Source: Paramacrobiotus richtersi (Eukaryota > Tardigrada > Eutardigrada > Parachela > Macrobiotidae). From it: DNA of 42,952 nt. The stretch covers positions 1 through 42,952 of the forward strand of contig JAQGAU010000083.1 of assembly GCA_034698045.1 (NCBI GenBank), given 5' to 3'. The position numbers and the translations under genes are program-made. Positions 32,920 to 41,572 of this stretch are shown here, piece after piece. Position 1 is the first letter of the stretch. Every line of letters starts with the position of its first letter. The notes beneath the pieces are model-generated. The model was not told the origin of the DNA. It did not search any database and saw only the letters and a list, made by a program, of their open reading frames with translations.

Positions 32920-33225
32920 TTGACAATGGACAGCAGACTTTTGGGGTGAAGCAGCACCAGCCGCCCCAGGGCGCCGGCGGCTGCCTGGACGATGCGGACG
33001 CCGGTGGCATTGAGGATGAAGCGGCACAGTTGCAGGAAGAGCTCCGCGAGCTGGTTAAGCACTTGGACGGGCTCCAGTTGGCGGGACGTGTCCGAGCTGA
33101 TGAGGCAGCGTTCCAGGGCGGTCAAAGAGCCTTCGCGGTCCGGAAGGCTGGTCAGTAGGCATTGTAGAGTGGACAGAGTCAGTTGGACGAAGAGGATTCC
33201 ATCGGTGCGGTCCGAAACGAACACC
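32920..33225 (-). CDS. Helical-repeat (HEAT/ARM-like) protein exon
   Basis: Minus strand, acceptor atatgcag, uninterrupted for about 100 codons. Reads VFVSDRTDGILFVQLTLSTL, QCLLTSLPDREGSLTALERC, PVQVLNQLAELFLQLCRFIL and NATGVRIVQAAAGALGRLVL followed by LHPKSLLSIVK. The repeated pattern of two amphipathic helices with Leu/Ala spacing is that of an exportin/importin-like or other HEAT solenoid. I considered XPO4, XPO6 and XPO7 and could not confirm any. This is the cleanest exon of the gene. Confidence 0.65.
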
Positions 33226-33900
33226 CTGCATATTCAAATCACTGCTGCTTATAATCCATCCAATTTGCAAATTTATAGTTCGAAATAACTCTAATTAAAA
33301 ACAGCTCTTTTTATTTCGTAAGTCGAAAATTTTATATTATTTTATTTCAATTTTAGTTTTTTTAATCTATTATTTTATTTTTATATTTATTAATAAGGTT
33401 CAATTTTTGTAATTGTTTTTAAGTTTTATTAATTATGTTTTTATTTTATATTAATTTATAATTCAAAATAGTCATTTTCCAGAAAAATATCAGATAAGTT
33501 GGAAATTAAAAAACTCAGTGTTACCAGTCAAAAAGAATAACCTTAACAGATTTAAAGTAGGCTTCTTGAAAAACAACAGCAGTTCTTAATGCCACCGTGC
33601 TACGATTCTAGTCTAAATCCACCAAGCACCGTGGCACATGAAGGCGCAGTTAAAATATATGCCAATAACGTGTTACGTGTGCAAAGTCCGCAGACTGCAG
33701 TCGTAAATAATTCAGGCTGCGTGAACCAAAAAACTGGAAATACTTAAATGAGAAGCACACACAAATATGACAGTGATTACACCTTAATAAACAAGCAGCT
33801 TGTAGCACAACTTGACAACGACTACGAACGGTTGAAATTAGTGGTGATATTTCACCGGCCAGCCAACGATTGCGGACAACAACTGATTAATTAACTGGCT
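33226..33900. other. Intron-like AT-rich stretch with a motif copy
   Basis: T-rich tract at 33290-33470. Motif copy at 33591-33607 starts a 52-codon open frame on the plus strand (MPPCYDSSLNPPSTVAHEGA, to a stop near 33748), whose reality is doubtful. Confidence 0.5.
33591..33607 (+). repeat. Dispersed motif copy
   Basis: gccaccgtgctacgatt; MPPCYDSSL. Confidence 0.5.
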
Positions 33901-34059
33901 ATGCAATTTAACCAGTGCCTTACCGCGCCGGCGCATCGCGGTGCGCAAACAAATTGACCCGTGACTGAGCAGCTCAACCAGCGCCTGTCCAGCCGGCCCT
34001 TCGAGCAAACAGTCGGCCGCGACACTTGCTCCTCCGTCGGCAGTAGTTCCCATATGCAT
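33901..34059 (-). CDS. Helical-repeat protein, candidate exon
   Basis: GC-rich minus-strand patch reading AADCLLEGPAGQALVELLSH and GSICLRTAMRRRGKALVKLH. Helical and open, without clear splice sites. Part of the series of minus-strand exons between 31 and 37 kb. Confidence 0.4.
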
Positions 34060-34159
34060 CGATTATGCGATGCTCAGTGCATAATGCAGACCGGGAATAC
34101 CTGCAGAAACGATGCTGTTGTCAGCGAACAGAATGTGGCACATTTTTCACCGCGTGTAC

Positions 34160-34259
34160 CTTCGGTAGTTCTTCCAACTGGACAAGCAACGACAGGCCGA
34201 TGTTCAACAGGAAAATGCTGGCTTCATTGACGGTAGGATGGCTGCTGGATGCTGCACTT
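34160..34259 (-). CDS. Helical-repeat protein exon
   Basis: Minus strand, acceptor cttgcag, donor GTACAC. Reads SAASSSHPTVNEASIFLLNI then GLSLLVQLEELPK in one frame. Hydrophobic helix pair compatible with a solenoid. Confidence 0.55.
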
Positions 34260-34672
34260 CTGCAAGACGGCACGGACTGACACACGGTAGAGAGAAACAT
34301 TTATGCAGAATCACAAATCGAGCGAACGAACTGCATAGTTTAAAGTTCCTTGACTAGTTTATATGTGCGTCGCGAATACTGAATTACTGATTACATTCAT
34401 TATTACAGCAAGAATCCTAGCACAGTGGCATTAAGCCCAGATAAGAACGACGAAAAATGGAGCGGTAAACAGCGTGCGTCCTGTCGTGTCCGGCAACTTA
34501 AAACTCACTGTAAATCTGTTTTTCATGCATATCCATCAGAGTGTCTGTACTGTACATTCTCTTTGGTTAATCCATATAAAACTGATAGAAACTATAGCAC
34601 GAATTGTACAAAATGCAGCCTGAATGGCAATTAACCTAAAACACCGTTGACCAGAATTACTATATAATCTAC

Positions 34673-34854
34673 CTTAACAATACGGTGCATCGCTGCAGCC
34701 ACTTTGCCCACAGTCGACAAATTTTTCGCCAGCTGTTGCCAGAAGAGCGAAAACAGGGCCAGGTTCCATTCGTAACCCCGTCGTTCTCCGTGGCAGCCGG
34801 CCGCACAGCTTTAGGAAAGAGATGCGGCGCAATCAAATCCAATTCGTTCGCGAA
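34673..34854 (-). CDS. Helical-repeat protein exon, frame broken
   Basis: Minus strand, acceptor tttttgcag, donor GTAGAT. Opens FANELDLIAPHLFPKAVRPA, then after a one-base shift WNLALFSLFWQQLAKNLSTV followed by GKVAAAMHRIVK. Both halves are convincing protein; only one break separates them. Family unknown. Confidence 0.65.
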
Positions 34855-35057
34855 CTGCAAAAGGAAAGCACGTGTCACACGGTGCTGCTATCAGAGTACA
34901 GCCTAATTAGAAGTGCGTCGGAACTACACTGCAGAACAAGTAAAGATAGCAAATTCACACCGGAAACGATAACAAACTATAACATTCCTCCAGCACTGCA
35001 CAAATTCACCATACAGACATCGACTGCGAATGCCATTCGACGCCAAGTGCGACTCAC

Positions 35058-35269
35058 GATGAGATCTCGGAATGTGGCCTCCACAGTGCACAGATCCAAT
35101 GCGATTTGACCAGAGAATGCTGCAGTTTGCAGTCGGCCGTCTCGTCGACCAGCTGCACCAGCTGGATCAGACTGCGGCACAGCGCAACGAGCACTGTTGG
35201 ATCCGCTGTCACACTGTACGTACAATTCGACAATCTGACCATATTCCTCCACGAGCTCGGCGCAACGCT
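35058..35269 (-). CDS. Helical-repeat protein exon, frame broken
   Basis: Minus strand, acceptor gttatag, donor GTGAGT. Reads ERCAELVEEYGQIVELYVQ, shifts to DPTVLVALCRSLIQLVQLVD then ETADCKLQHSLVK, and shifts back to IALDLCTVEATFRDLI. Three reading frames joined give a continuous series of amphipathic helices. Two single-base changes would restore it. Confidence 0.65.
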
Positions 35270-36517
35270 CTATAACGCAAGAAGAATACTGAACGAGCAT
35301 TCTATAATGCAACAATTTCATTCTGCAAAGAATAAATTGAAACTAAAGATTTTTTCTATTTTTTATAATACTAAGTATACCTTTATTTTTTTCAATTTAA
35401 GTGATTTCTATATCATATATATAATTTTTTTTATCATAAAAATTACATACGATGTTAAACATACAAGTTTTCCATTGTTATACCAGTATTCGATTAAGAT
35501 TATGTTATGAGTTAAATCTGATAATTCCTGTGATATTTTTGTCAATTTCGATGTAAATTTTGGTTTGATTACTACTTCATGCTGCTTGATTTGATTTTTA
35601 TTTATTGTTCTGTACTAACCAAATCGTCTTCGCCTCCGAAGCAAATCGGAACAATCGCGCGACAAGGAGTGCCCAAATGCTGTACTTGACGCCACCATGC
35701 AGTACCATTTCAGCTCCACAATACGGTTAGTCGTCACCATCCAGCCTATTGTATATGTCGGGAGAACCAGGACACCTACGTTCGGGAACACCATCAACAA
35801 AACTGGTTTAGATAGCTTCAGGATAACCATATTTCGAAAAAGTAATCACAGGTTAATCAAAAAAATAAGGTGCAATTTAATTCGAAGGTGATCGAGAGGG
35901 GCATTCAATTAGTATGCCGCAGCGTTTGGCGACCTGTGTCGCTACGCAACGATTTCCACATCTACTACTGCCATCGAGTGACTTACTGATGAGCAACAGT
36001 ACAACATAAAGCAAACATCCGAAATTTCACAAAATTAATCAGCAACGAACATATGCCGTGCTTATTTCGCAGAAACCAACCACATAGACAGTTTAATTTT
36101 TATCTCATCTGTTCTCATCGAACAAAAAAACCGTAACATACACCAGTGGCAATAAGATTATAATTGTAGTCACAACAAAAATATATCCTAATGTGTATTC
36201 GTAGTTAATCAACGGAGCAAGTTTATTTCCCCTTCGTTTATCATGAAAGCCACTGCACTAGGATTCTCCAGTTTATAACAGACTGAAATTTCTAAGCCAA
36301 CAGTGTCGAACTATATAAACACTCTACAACTAACCTCCTGTAACGCTTCAGTTCAAGTTGTACGGGTAACTTTCGAAGTCATGTAAATCAAAACACATAT
36401 AGGTAATATCAAAAAGAAATCACCAAAAGCAAGGGTTTCTGTGACTACTACATGAGCCTGAAAATCTCCCATAGATGCAAGAAAGCATACCACCGATTCA
36501 CTTCCGATTCCACCCAC
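35270..36517. other. AT-rich spacer, probable intron
   Basis: 35330-35500 is very T-rich. 35620-35830 is a little richer in GC but has no convincing frame. Motif copy at 36248, in which the Tyr codon is a stop. No gene seen. Confidence 0.5.
36248..36265 (+). repeat. Dispersed motif copy with a stop in the frame
   Basis: agccactgcactaggatt; PLH-stop-DS, one base from PLHYDS. Confidence 0.65.
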
Positions 36518-36885
36518 CTGATCCCAGTGGTAAGCGTACCTGCCGCCGGTGACCCCGTCGGCCTGCTTCTTGACCAGCGTCAGTCCCCGCATGTCCTCCT
36601 TGCCCACCTCCTCCACGAATACAACCACACTCCAAAGCAGCCGGTTGACCTTGCCCACCTGCTCGGCCACATTCCCGCCGCCCTCCTCGAACCCTTTGAG
36701 CAGACTGCCCATCGCACCGATCAACTCCATCAGCGTCAGCGGGGGTCGGTCGCGCAGATCGGAGACCAACAATCCCCAGATGTAGGCCAGGTCTGGCCCA
36801 CCGCCCTCGGCCGCCCGTGCACTCAGAAGCGGGCGTCTTGCAGGGATGGTGGAAGATCCAGGTCGGCGACATCGGCGCTGAACTG
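36518..36885 (-). CDS. Helical-repeat protein exon, long
   Basis: Minus strand, from a 'gtgtccag' acceptor to a GTGGGT donor. Reads QFSADVADLDLPPSLQDARF, shifts, then GPDLAYIWGLLVSDLRDRPP, LTLMELIGAMGSLLKGFEEG, VAEQVGKVNRLLWSVVVFVE and EVGKEDMRGLTLVKKQADG, ending YAYHWDQ. GC-rich (an unusually high local GC) with helix pairs of solenoid type. One frame break early on. Follows, in gene direction, the exons at 37749-37991 and 37164-37330. Confidence 0.7.
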
Positions 36886-37163
36886 CTGGACACCCTGGTT
36901 GACAAGAAAGGATATATAGCAAGAAGGATAAAAAGAGTTCTTAAACTGAACAAAATGCACCGAAAAAATCAAAACCAAAGGAGGTTCAGAAACGGTGCAC
37001 ACGTAGCACAAGTTTAAGCTACTGAGTTCGGTTTATTTCAGTGATTCTATGCGACAGTATTGCTGCAGTATTAATATTAGCATTCAAATGTTTTGTTTGC
37101 TGAGTTGATTGTACATAACATCAAAAAAAGGAATCACGTATAAAATTTTGCAACTGTATTCAC

Positions 37164-37330
37164 CTTGTGGAGAATGTCGATGCTGGCGCCAAGCATGTGG
37201 ACGAACGACACCTGCGGAGCCAAATCCAAATGGACTGCCAAAATTAAACTCCACAATTACCTTCATGAGACTCGATGGCGCCAGATACTTCTACAAAGCG
37301 CACAAATGTATCGACATTTCTCCGACGGAT
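37164..37330 (-). CDS. Helical-repeat protein, first set, exon 2
   Basis: Minus strand; ends APQVSFVHMLGASIDILHK at a GTGAAT donor. The partner exon is 30017-30200. Elsewhere the frame giving KVIVEFNFGSPFGFGSAGV is open. The DNA similarity to the partner runs the whole length of the exon with scattered indels. Confidence 0.6.
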
Positions 37331-37379
37331 CATGCAAGACATCGATAAAGATTATTCAAATGCGAGCATCCTAATACAA

Positions 37380-37505
37380 AATAAAAAAATATTCGATAAA
37401 TATTCATAACAGTTTTTAACAATAAGAAATAATGATAATAAATATTCATAACAATATCCATGATAATTATTCATAATAATTATTCGATAAAATATTCATA
37501 TTTAT
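37380..37505. repeat. Degenerate repeat of ATTCATAA-like units
   Basis: At least six runs of the form ataaatattcataaca or attattcataataa occur in tandem. Low complexity, likely slippage-derived. Confidence 0.7.
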
Positions 37506-37748
37506 TTTGTTTTTGCAACACAGTAACCGAAGTAACATGTACCTGTCATCTTTAAAATGCAACAATAATGTTCCAAAAGAGCATTGAGTGCACATCATGC
37601 CAAAACACTTGTCAAAAATTAATAAAGGAAGTAGCGAACAAGGACAGTGTAAGAAAGTCTCACAAACGTGAAAACATCATCGCCCGTTATTTTACTTGAT
37701 GTGTGAGCAGTTCATGCAGTCCAGGCTGATCCAGTCATCATTTCAAGC

Positions 37749-37991
37749 TAGAGAATCCACTGGTCAGAGTCAGCTGGATAATACATCCGGACAGTAATTC
37801 GGGATCGTTGGCGAGTTGTTCACCGTCCTTCATCATCTGATGACAGACCAAATGGTAGATAAGTGGGATGCTGGTCCGGCAAGCCCTTGATACTGCTTGG
37901 TTTCTCGGGACGCATTACTTTCGAAATCAGACGGCTTAACAATTCCAGGCAGCGCCAAGCGGCTAGTGTCGAGTCACCACGAAAAACATCT
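37749..37991 (-). CDS. Helical-repeat protein, first set, exon 1
   Basis: Minus strand, acceptor gtttttcag. Reads DVFRGDSTLAAWRCLELLSR, LISKVMRPEKPSSIK, then after a one-base shift ACRTSIPLIYHLVCHQMMKD and GEQLANDPELLSGCIIQLTL followed by TSGFSSLK. Similar over its length to 30427-30676. Only about 300 bases separate it from the PRPF40 exon upstream on the same strand, so the true start of this gene must be elsewhere, or this is a partial copy. Confidence 0.65.
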
Positions 37992-38052
37992 CTGAAAAAC
38001 ACCCATTCAGTTTCCACTTATACATCAGTTGTATTTTCCCTAATAAGCCATT

Positions 38053-38172
38053 CCATAGCGAAACTGAATCAGACAGCCCTCTCTAAGGCCCGTCGGTCAG
38101 ACTCGAACGAACAGACTGGACTATCTAACTGACGGGTCTCAGAGAGGCCCGTCTGACTCAGTTTCGCTATGG
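38053..38172. repeat. Long inverted repeat, 48-base arms
   Basis: Left arm 38053-38100, right arm 38125-38172, loop of 24 bases. Arms begin and end with ccatagcgaaactga and tcagtttcgctatgg. Seven of 48 positions differ, and most differences are transitions. The GC-rich arms stand out from the AT-rich surroundings. It may be a MITE-like element or a hairpin RNA gene; nothing in the sequence decides. Confidence 0.85.
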
Positions 38173-38279
38173 CTATTTTTAATAAACAGTTTGAATTTTG
38201 TCAAATTTCACATGTCAAAAAAGTCTATATAATTTCAGGATTTTGTTGTTTTAGCGGTTTGAAATGTCCCAATTCTCAC

Positions 38280-38857
38280 CTGAATGTAAACAAATCGCGA
38301 CTCATTCCTAATGATGGGAAACACAGTCTTCCATTTTGACACGGAAAATGCACAATCCCCTTCTGGGCCAGCTCAATTCCAACACCAAATACGCTCCCCG
38401 ATTCTGTCGATGCGACAGTTTCAGCTGCCGCTTCTCCGCTCGCCCCTCCTTCTCATGTTATTCCTTGAGTTGGATAATATGATCCGTAAACACCGTCAGA
38501 GCGTCCGGTTTGTTGATCTTCTTCATCCCCGGATCCCCGACAACCGCCTCGGATTCGGCCAGCAGCTTTTGACGCTCGTACCACGCGGTTTTGTAGCGGA
38601 TACGTGGAATGTTATCCAGAATGATGAACAGTTTATTCATGGCTTCGACGCGGTCCTGCTGCTTCTCCACGGTGGCCATTACCTCCTCGTAGAGAGAGGG
38701 CTCCGCGTTCACGTCCGGGCACGGCGCGCCAGATTCTGTCGTTGGCGAAAATCTTCCCGGTTTCGCGGTAGAGTGTGAAGCAGGAGACGCGGTCGGTGGC
38801 GGAGAGCCTCTTTTCGAAGGATTCACGGGCGCGTTTCAGACGTCTGCGCTCTTGGTT
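38280..38857 (-). CDS. PRPF40: PRPF40, FF-domain exon, frame broken
   Basis: Minus strand, acceptor gtttgcag, donor GTGAGA. Reads NQERRRLKRARESFEKRLSA, TLYRETGKIFANDRIWRAVP (FF domain with its Trp), then SLYEEVMATVEKQQDRVEAM, NKLFIILDNIPRIRYKTAWY and KINKPDALTVFTDHIIQLKE (a second FF-type segment 'L-x-x-I-L-x-N-x-x-x-I-x-Y-x-T-x-W'), a stop, then in other frames EKEGRAEKRQLKLSHRQNR and SKWKTVFPIIRNESRFVYIQ (third FF domain with Trp). This order matches the middle of PRPF40/Prp40, a U1 snRNP-associated bridge between splice sites. Three frame breaks. The C-terminal FF domains and Lys/Arg-rich tail do not follow; other exons take their place. Confidence 0.87.
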
Positions 38858-39412
38858 CTGCAAACACCGCAAGATAATTATCGACAATTAGCTACGAAAA
38901 ATGCTTAACTACTGTAATGTACACATATTAGAGAATCGAACGGTAAATCCACGTGGGAAAAAATTACTACATGAATATAGGCAATGATGTCCTGTTACTA
39001 TCATGCGAATGTTTGGTACAACGTCGTTACACATTAGCGGATAGCGAAAACGTAGCACACGGGCACGAACCGGATAAAATAACGATATATACGGTACCCC
39101 AATAAAAGAATTCACATTTTTTATATTTTTCCTAGCAGTCCACTTCACAGTTAAAATTAATTCATATATCATGTGGAAGCATTACTGGTATCAATGAAAT
39201 CAGAATATTGGAAAATGTACGTAATTCACGGTCGGAAAACTTAAACGAGACTCAAGAGACTGCAAGTGACAAGTCAGATAGTTCCTGATTTTCTGTTATT
39301 CAAAATTCCAGCAGAATATTTGGCCCTTACTTGCCACTGAATGTAATACTGGTTGAAAGTCTGCTTGCGACCCGAGAACTTTTTCCACGATTTTTGATTT
39401 CAGAACACTTAC
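38858..39412. other. PRPF40 intron
   Basis: AT-rich. Codon phase does not match across it (two extra bases before, none after) and about 15-20 residues of the FF linker (usually 'KKQAFN-x-YK') are missing, so a small exon may be hidden here or a base lost. Confidence 0.5.
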
Positions 39413-39641
39413 TTCTTGGCTTCAAACCGTTTATCCGACTGAATCAGTCTAACACAGTTCTCCCAGCTGATATTCGACGCCACATTCTTTTCTTTCAGAA
39501 ACTTCCCAAAAAACTCGGCTGCATCACGCTTATCCACGGAATTAATATCCCAAACTGCCAAACAGCCAAAACATCAAACTGCTTCTCCTGTTCCTCCAGT
39601 TTGGGCAGCACAGGAAGCGTCGTCTTCATGGCGAGGACGCC
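39413..39641 (-). CDS. PRPF40: PRPF40, first FF-domain exon, frame broken
   Basis: Minus strand, acceptor ctgtccag, donor GTAAGT. Reads MKTTLPVLPKLEEQEKQFDV, shifts, then DKRDAAEFFGKFLKEKNVAS and NISWENCVRLIQSDKRFEAK. The second part is the first FF domain of Prp40: 'F-K-x-L-L-K-E-K-x-V-x-S-x-x-S-W-E-x-x-x-x-x-I-x-x-D-x-R-F/Y'. The WW domains that bind SF1 should precede it but are not found upstream on this strand. Confidence 0.85.
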
Positions 39642-40463
39642 CTGGACAGGGAATTTTCGTCCAGGTTTTCAACAATAATATTATAATTCCGGACAAGATA
39701 CCATTTGTGTTTCGCAGACGTTATTGTTGTGGTATTACACGCGACGGTTTGTCGGATATGATGATTTCCATATTTTCAGTTCTGCGATCGGGGAGAATGA
39801 TGCGGCCGAACTTTTCTTCGGTTATTGACATGGCTGCCGTTGTAAACCGTGAAATGAATTTATATCCGACAGTGGGACTGACAGTCAGTAGAAATTTACT
39901 GGGCAAAGCACATCGAAAAATAGAGTAGAACTAGAAGTGACTTTTTGAATCTGATTATCTGTATCTGTAATAATAAATAATCTGTTCAATAGTGCCACCG
40001 TTAGTCATACTAGCATTTCCGGTACGAAGCACAATAGCAACCACCTCCACCGGATGCCAACCACCTCGATGCCTTCGATAGAGCGGAAGTGACGTAGCCG
40101 TCTGATAGCATCGCTGGCTGAGACGGGGCACCACAAAAAGGCTGACTGGGTACTACACTCTACAGTAATAATCATAAGTAATGAACGAAAATTACGACAG
40201 AAATTATTATGTCCTTAATATTTTACTGTTTCTTTCACTAGTATGATCAGGCTATCAGCCAACGCGTATGCTTTTCATTTGCTTCAGTTTGGCTTCGGAA
40301 TAGCGGACAAGGCACTTCGGCCTCTCTTTCCCCGCCATCCGATACAGCCGTGGAAGAGACGGTTCGCCCGCTGGTTCTTCGCTAGTCTTCCTAGAATGTG
40401 TCCTATTCCGATATCAAGCATGGTCTCCAGTGTTGTATGATCCGCGTCGGCCGTCTCTGTATG
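39642..40463. other. Spacer with one small open patch
   Basis: On the minus strand 40250-40370 reads MAGKERPKCLVRYSEAKLKQ followed by MKSIRVG and a stop; basic and protein-like but unassigned. PRPF40 N-terminal exons should lie here on the minus strand and are not seen. No motif copies. Confidence 0.4.
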
Positions 40464-40473
40464 CTGCAATCGT

Positions 40474-40680
40474 AGAAATGGGCCGCGCAGATGCTGAAAC
40501 CCATGGAGAAGATCAAATCCTGGGGTGCTCCGGAGCTCGACGACTGCAAGAACTATGTGTGTTCTTCGCATCCAGCCTGCTTCGCCATTCACAACGCTAT
40601 GCTTCGGTGTCAGTACGGTGAAGCCATGATGTATGCCAAAATGTGACAGGAGGAATGTGGCCAGTCCAGTGAAGTTTATG
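40474..40680 (+). CDS. Cys-rich exon, possibly ShK-like, with an in-frame TGA
   Basis: Plus strand, acceptor 'ccgcgcag', then MLKPMEKIKSWGAPELDDCK, NYVCSSHPACFAIHNAMLRC and QYGEAMMYAKM, TGA, QEECGQSSEVYV. GC-rich and clearly protein-like. Cys spacing is C-x4-C-x5-C-x9-C-x11-[TGA]-x3-C. If the TGA replaced a Cys codon (one base away), the end 'M-x-x-x-C-x3-C-G' would resemble an ShKT domain, a small disulphide-bonded module of secreted animal proteins. That assignment is tentative, and the last Cys of that domain would be Ser here. Alternatives are any other secreted Cys-rich module. Confidence 0.45.
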
Positions 40681-41128
40681 TTTTATTTTAAAAAGTGCCT
40701 GCGCAAGCGCAGTGGATTCGCAATTGCGCGCATCCGCTGGAATTTGAATCGATTGCGGAATCCGATATGCACTAATACAGGTGAGCTAACAAAGCTGATT
40801 ATGTCTATTTCTGTGTCTGCACGGTGCAGCCTGCACCTGCTGGATGGTTGCAGGTGCACGTGGTATTTTACCGTTTGTTAATTTGTGGTTGTTTTAGCGC
40901 GGTGCCACTGATGACTGGTCCGTTGCTGGGCGTTTTCCTCCTGTTTTTACGATTTGTTTATGCATGTAGTGAGACTACACCGGAGTGTATGATATGCAAG
41001 TTTTTATTTTGAAATTTAATAAATTTTTATTCATAGGACAATTCTTCGATTTAATATCGACTTTTTTTGTTTATGAGTAGCTGTAAAATCGTGCACGAAC
41101 TGATGGTGATACTTTTGCCTGTGTTTAG
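40681..41128. other. Spacer
   Basis: A Lys/Arg-rich open stretch at 40690-40800 (plus) is uncertain. No other feature seen. Confidence 0.45.
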
Positions 41129-41572
41129 ACCCGGCTGGCTAAGTTGGCCCTCGACCTGCACGAGATTGACCGGTTCGCTACGGAAACCAGTATCGCCGTC
41201 GCCAAGAACTGCTATAAGGCCTCCGCGACCAGCAGGATCGACCGGGCCCTCGAACACCCGACTCTGACCCTCCGCACCTGTCCCGATCTCCCCACGCCTG
41301 GTTCTTTTTAGGCCACGAGTACCTGGAACAGAAGAATATCCCGTGCCCCGTCGCGTTGAAGACCGTCCGTCATCGTCGAGGCCAATCTCCGCGGCTACCG
41401 GGCCTGGTTCGGGAGGAGCAAGGTGCACGAGTCGGAGAAGAATGCGCTGGTGGTGTTGTACTATCAGCTCAGTGCCATCAGTGCGTATTATGAGGCTAAA
41501 CCGTGGTGTGGACTGGGGGATGTGTTTGTCAAGATGAATTAGCCGAATGATGTGGCGCGGGCTTATTGGAAG
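41129..41572 (+). CDS. CDC23: CDC23 (APC8) TPR exon, several frame breaks
   Basis: Plus strand, acceptor tgcctgtgtttag, donor GTGGGT. Frames in order give TRLAKLALDLHEIDRFATET, SIAVAKNCYKAS, then FLGHEYLEQKNIPCPVA, VEANLRGYRAWFGRSKVHES, VVLYYQLSA, KPWCGLGDVFVKMN, a stop, and PNDVARAYWK. Matches the TPR array of anaphase-promoting-complex subunit CDC23: 'LCEIDK-x-x-x-ET-C-x-x-I-x-NYYS', 'GHEY-x-E-x-KN', 'DYRAW-x-GLG', 'LYYYR-x-A' and 'ALG-x-x-x-x-K-x'. The subunit is a scaffold of the mitotic ubiquitin ligase. At least four single-base shifts plus one TAG. The flanking exons for the TPR repeats before and after are not in the window. Confidence 0.85.

Noticed and set aside
32742..33158. 138-codon plus-strand open frame
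   Set aside because: Antisense of the clean helical exon 32920-33225 and the short exon 32756-32845.
36452..36919. 155-codon plus-strand open frame
   Set aside because: It is the shadow of the GC-rich minus-strand exon at 36518-36885, which has splice sites and helical protein character.
29533..38000. Helical-repeat gene as exportin XPO4, XPO6 or XPO7
   Set aside because: Comparing remembered features of these proteins gave only scattered short similarities in the wrong order; left unnamed.
38311..38778. 155-codon plus-strand open frame
   Set aside because: Antisense shadow of the PRPF40 FF exon.
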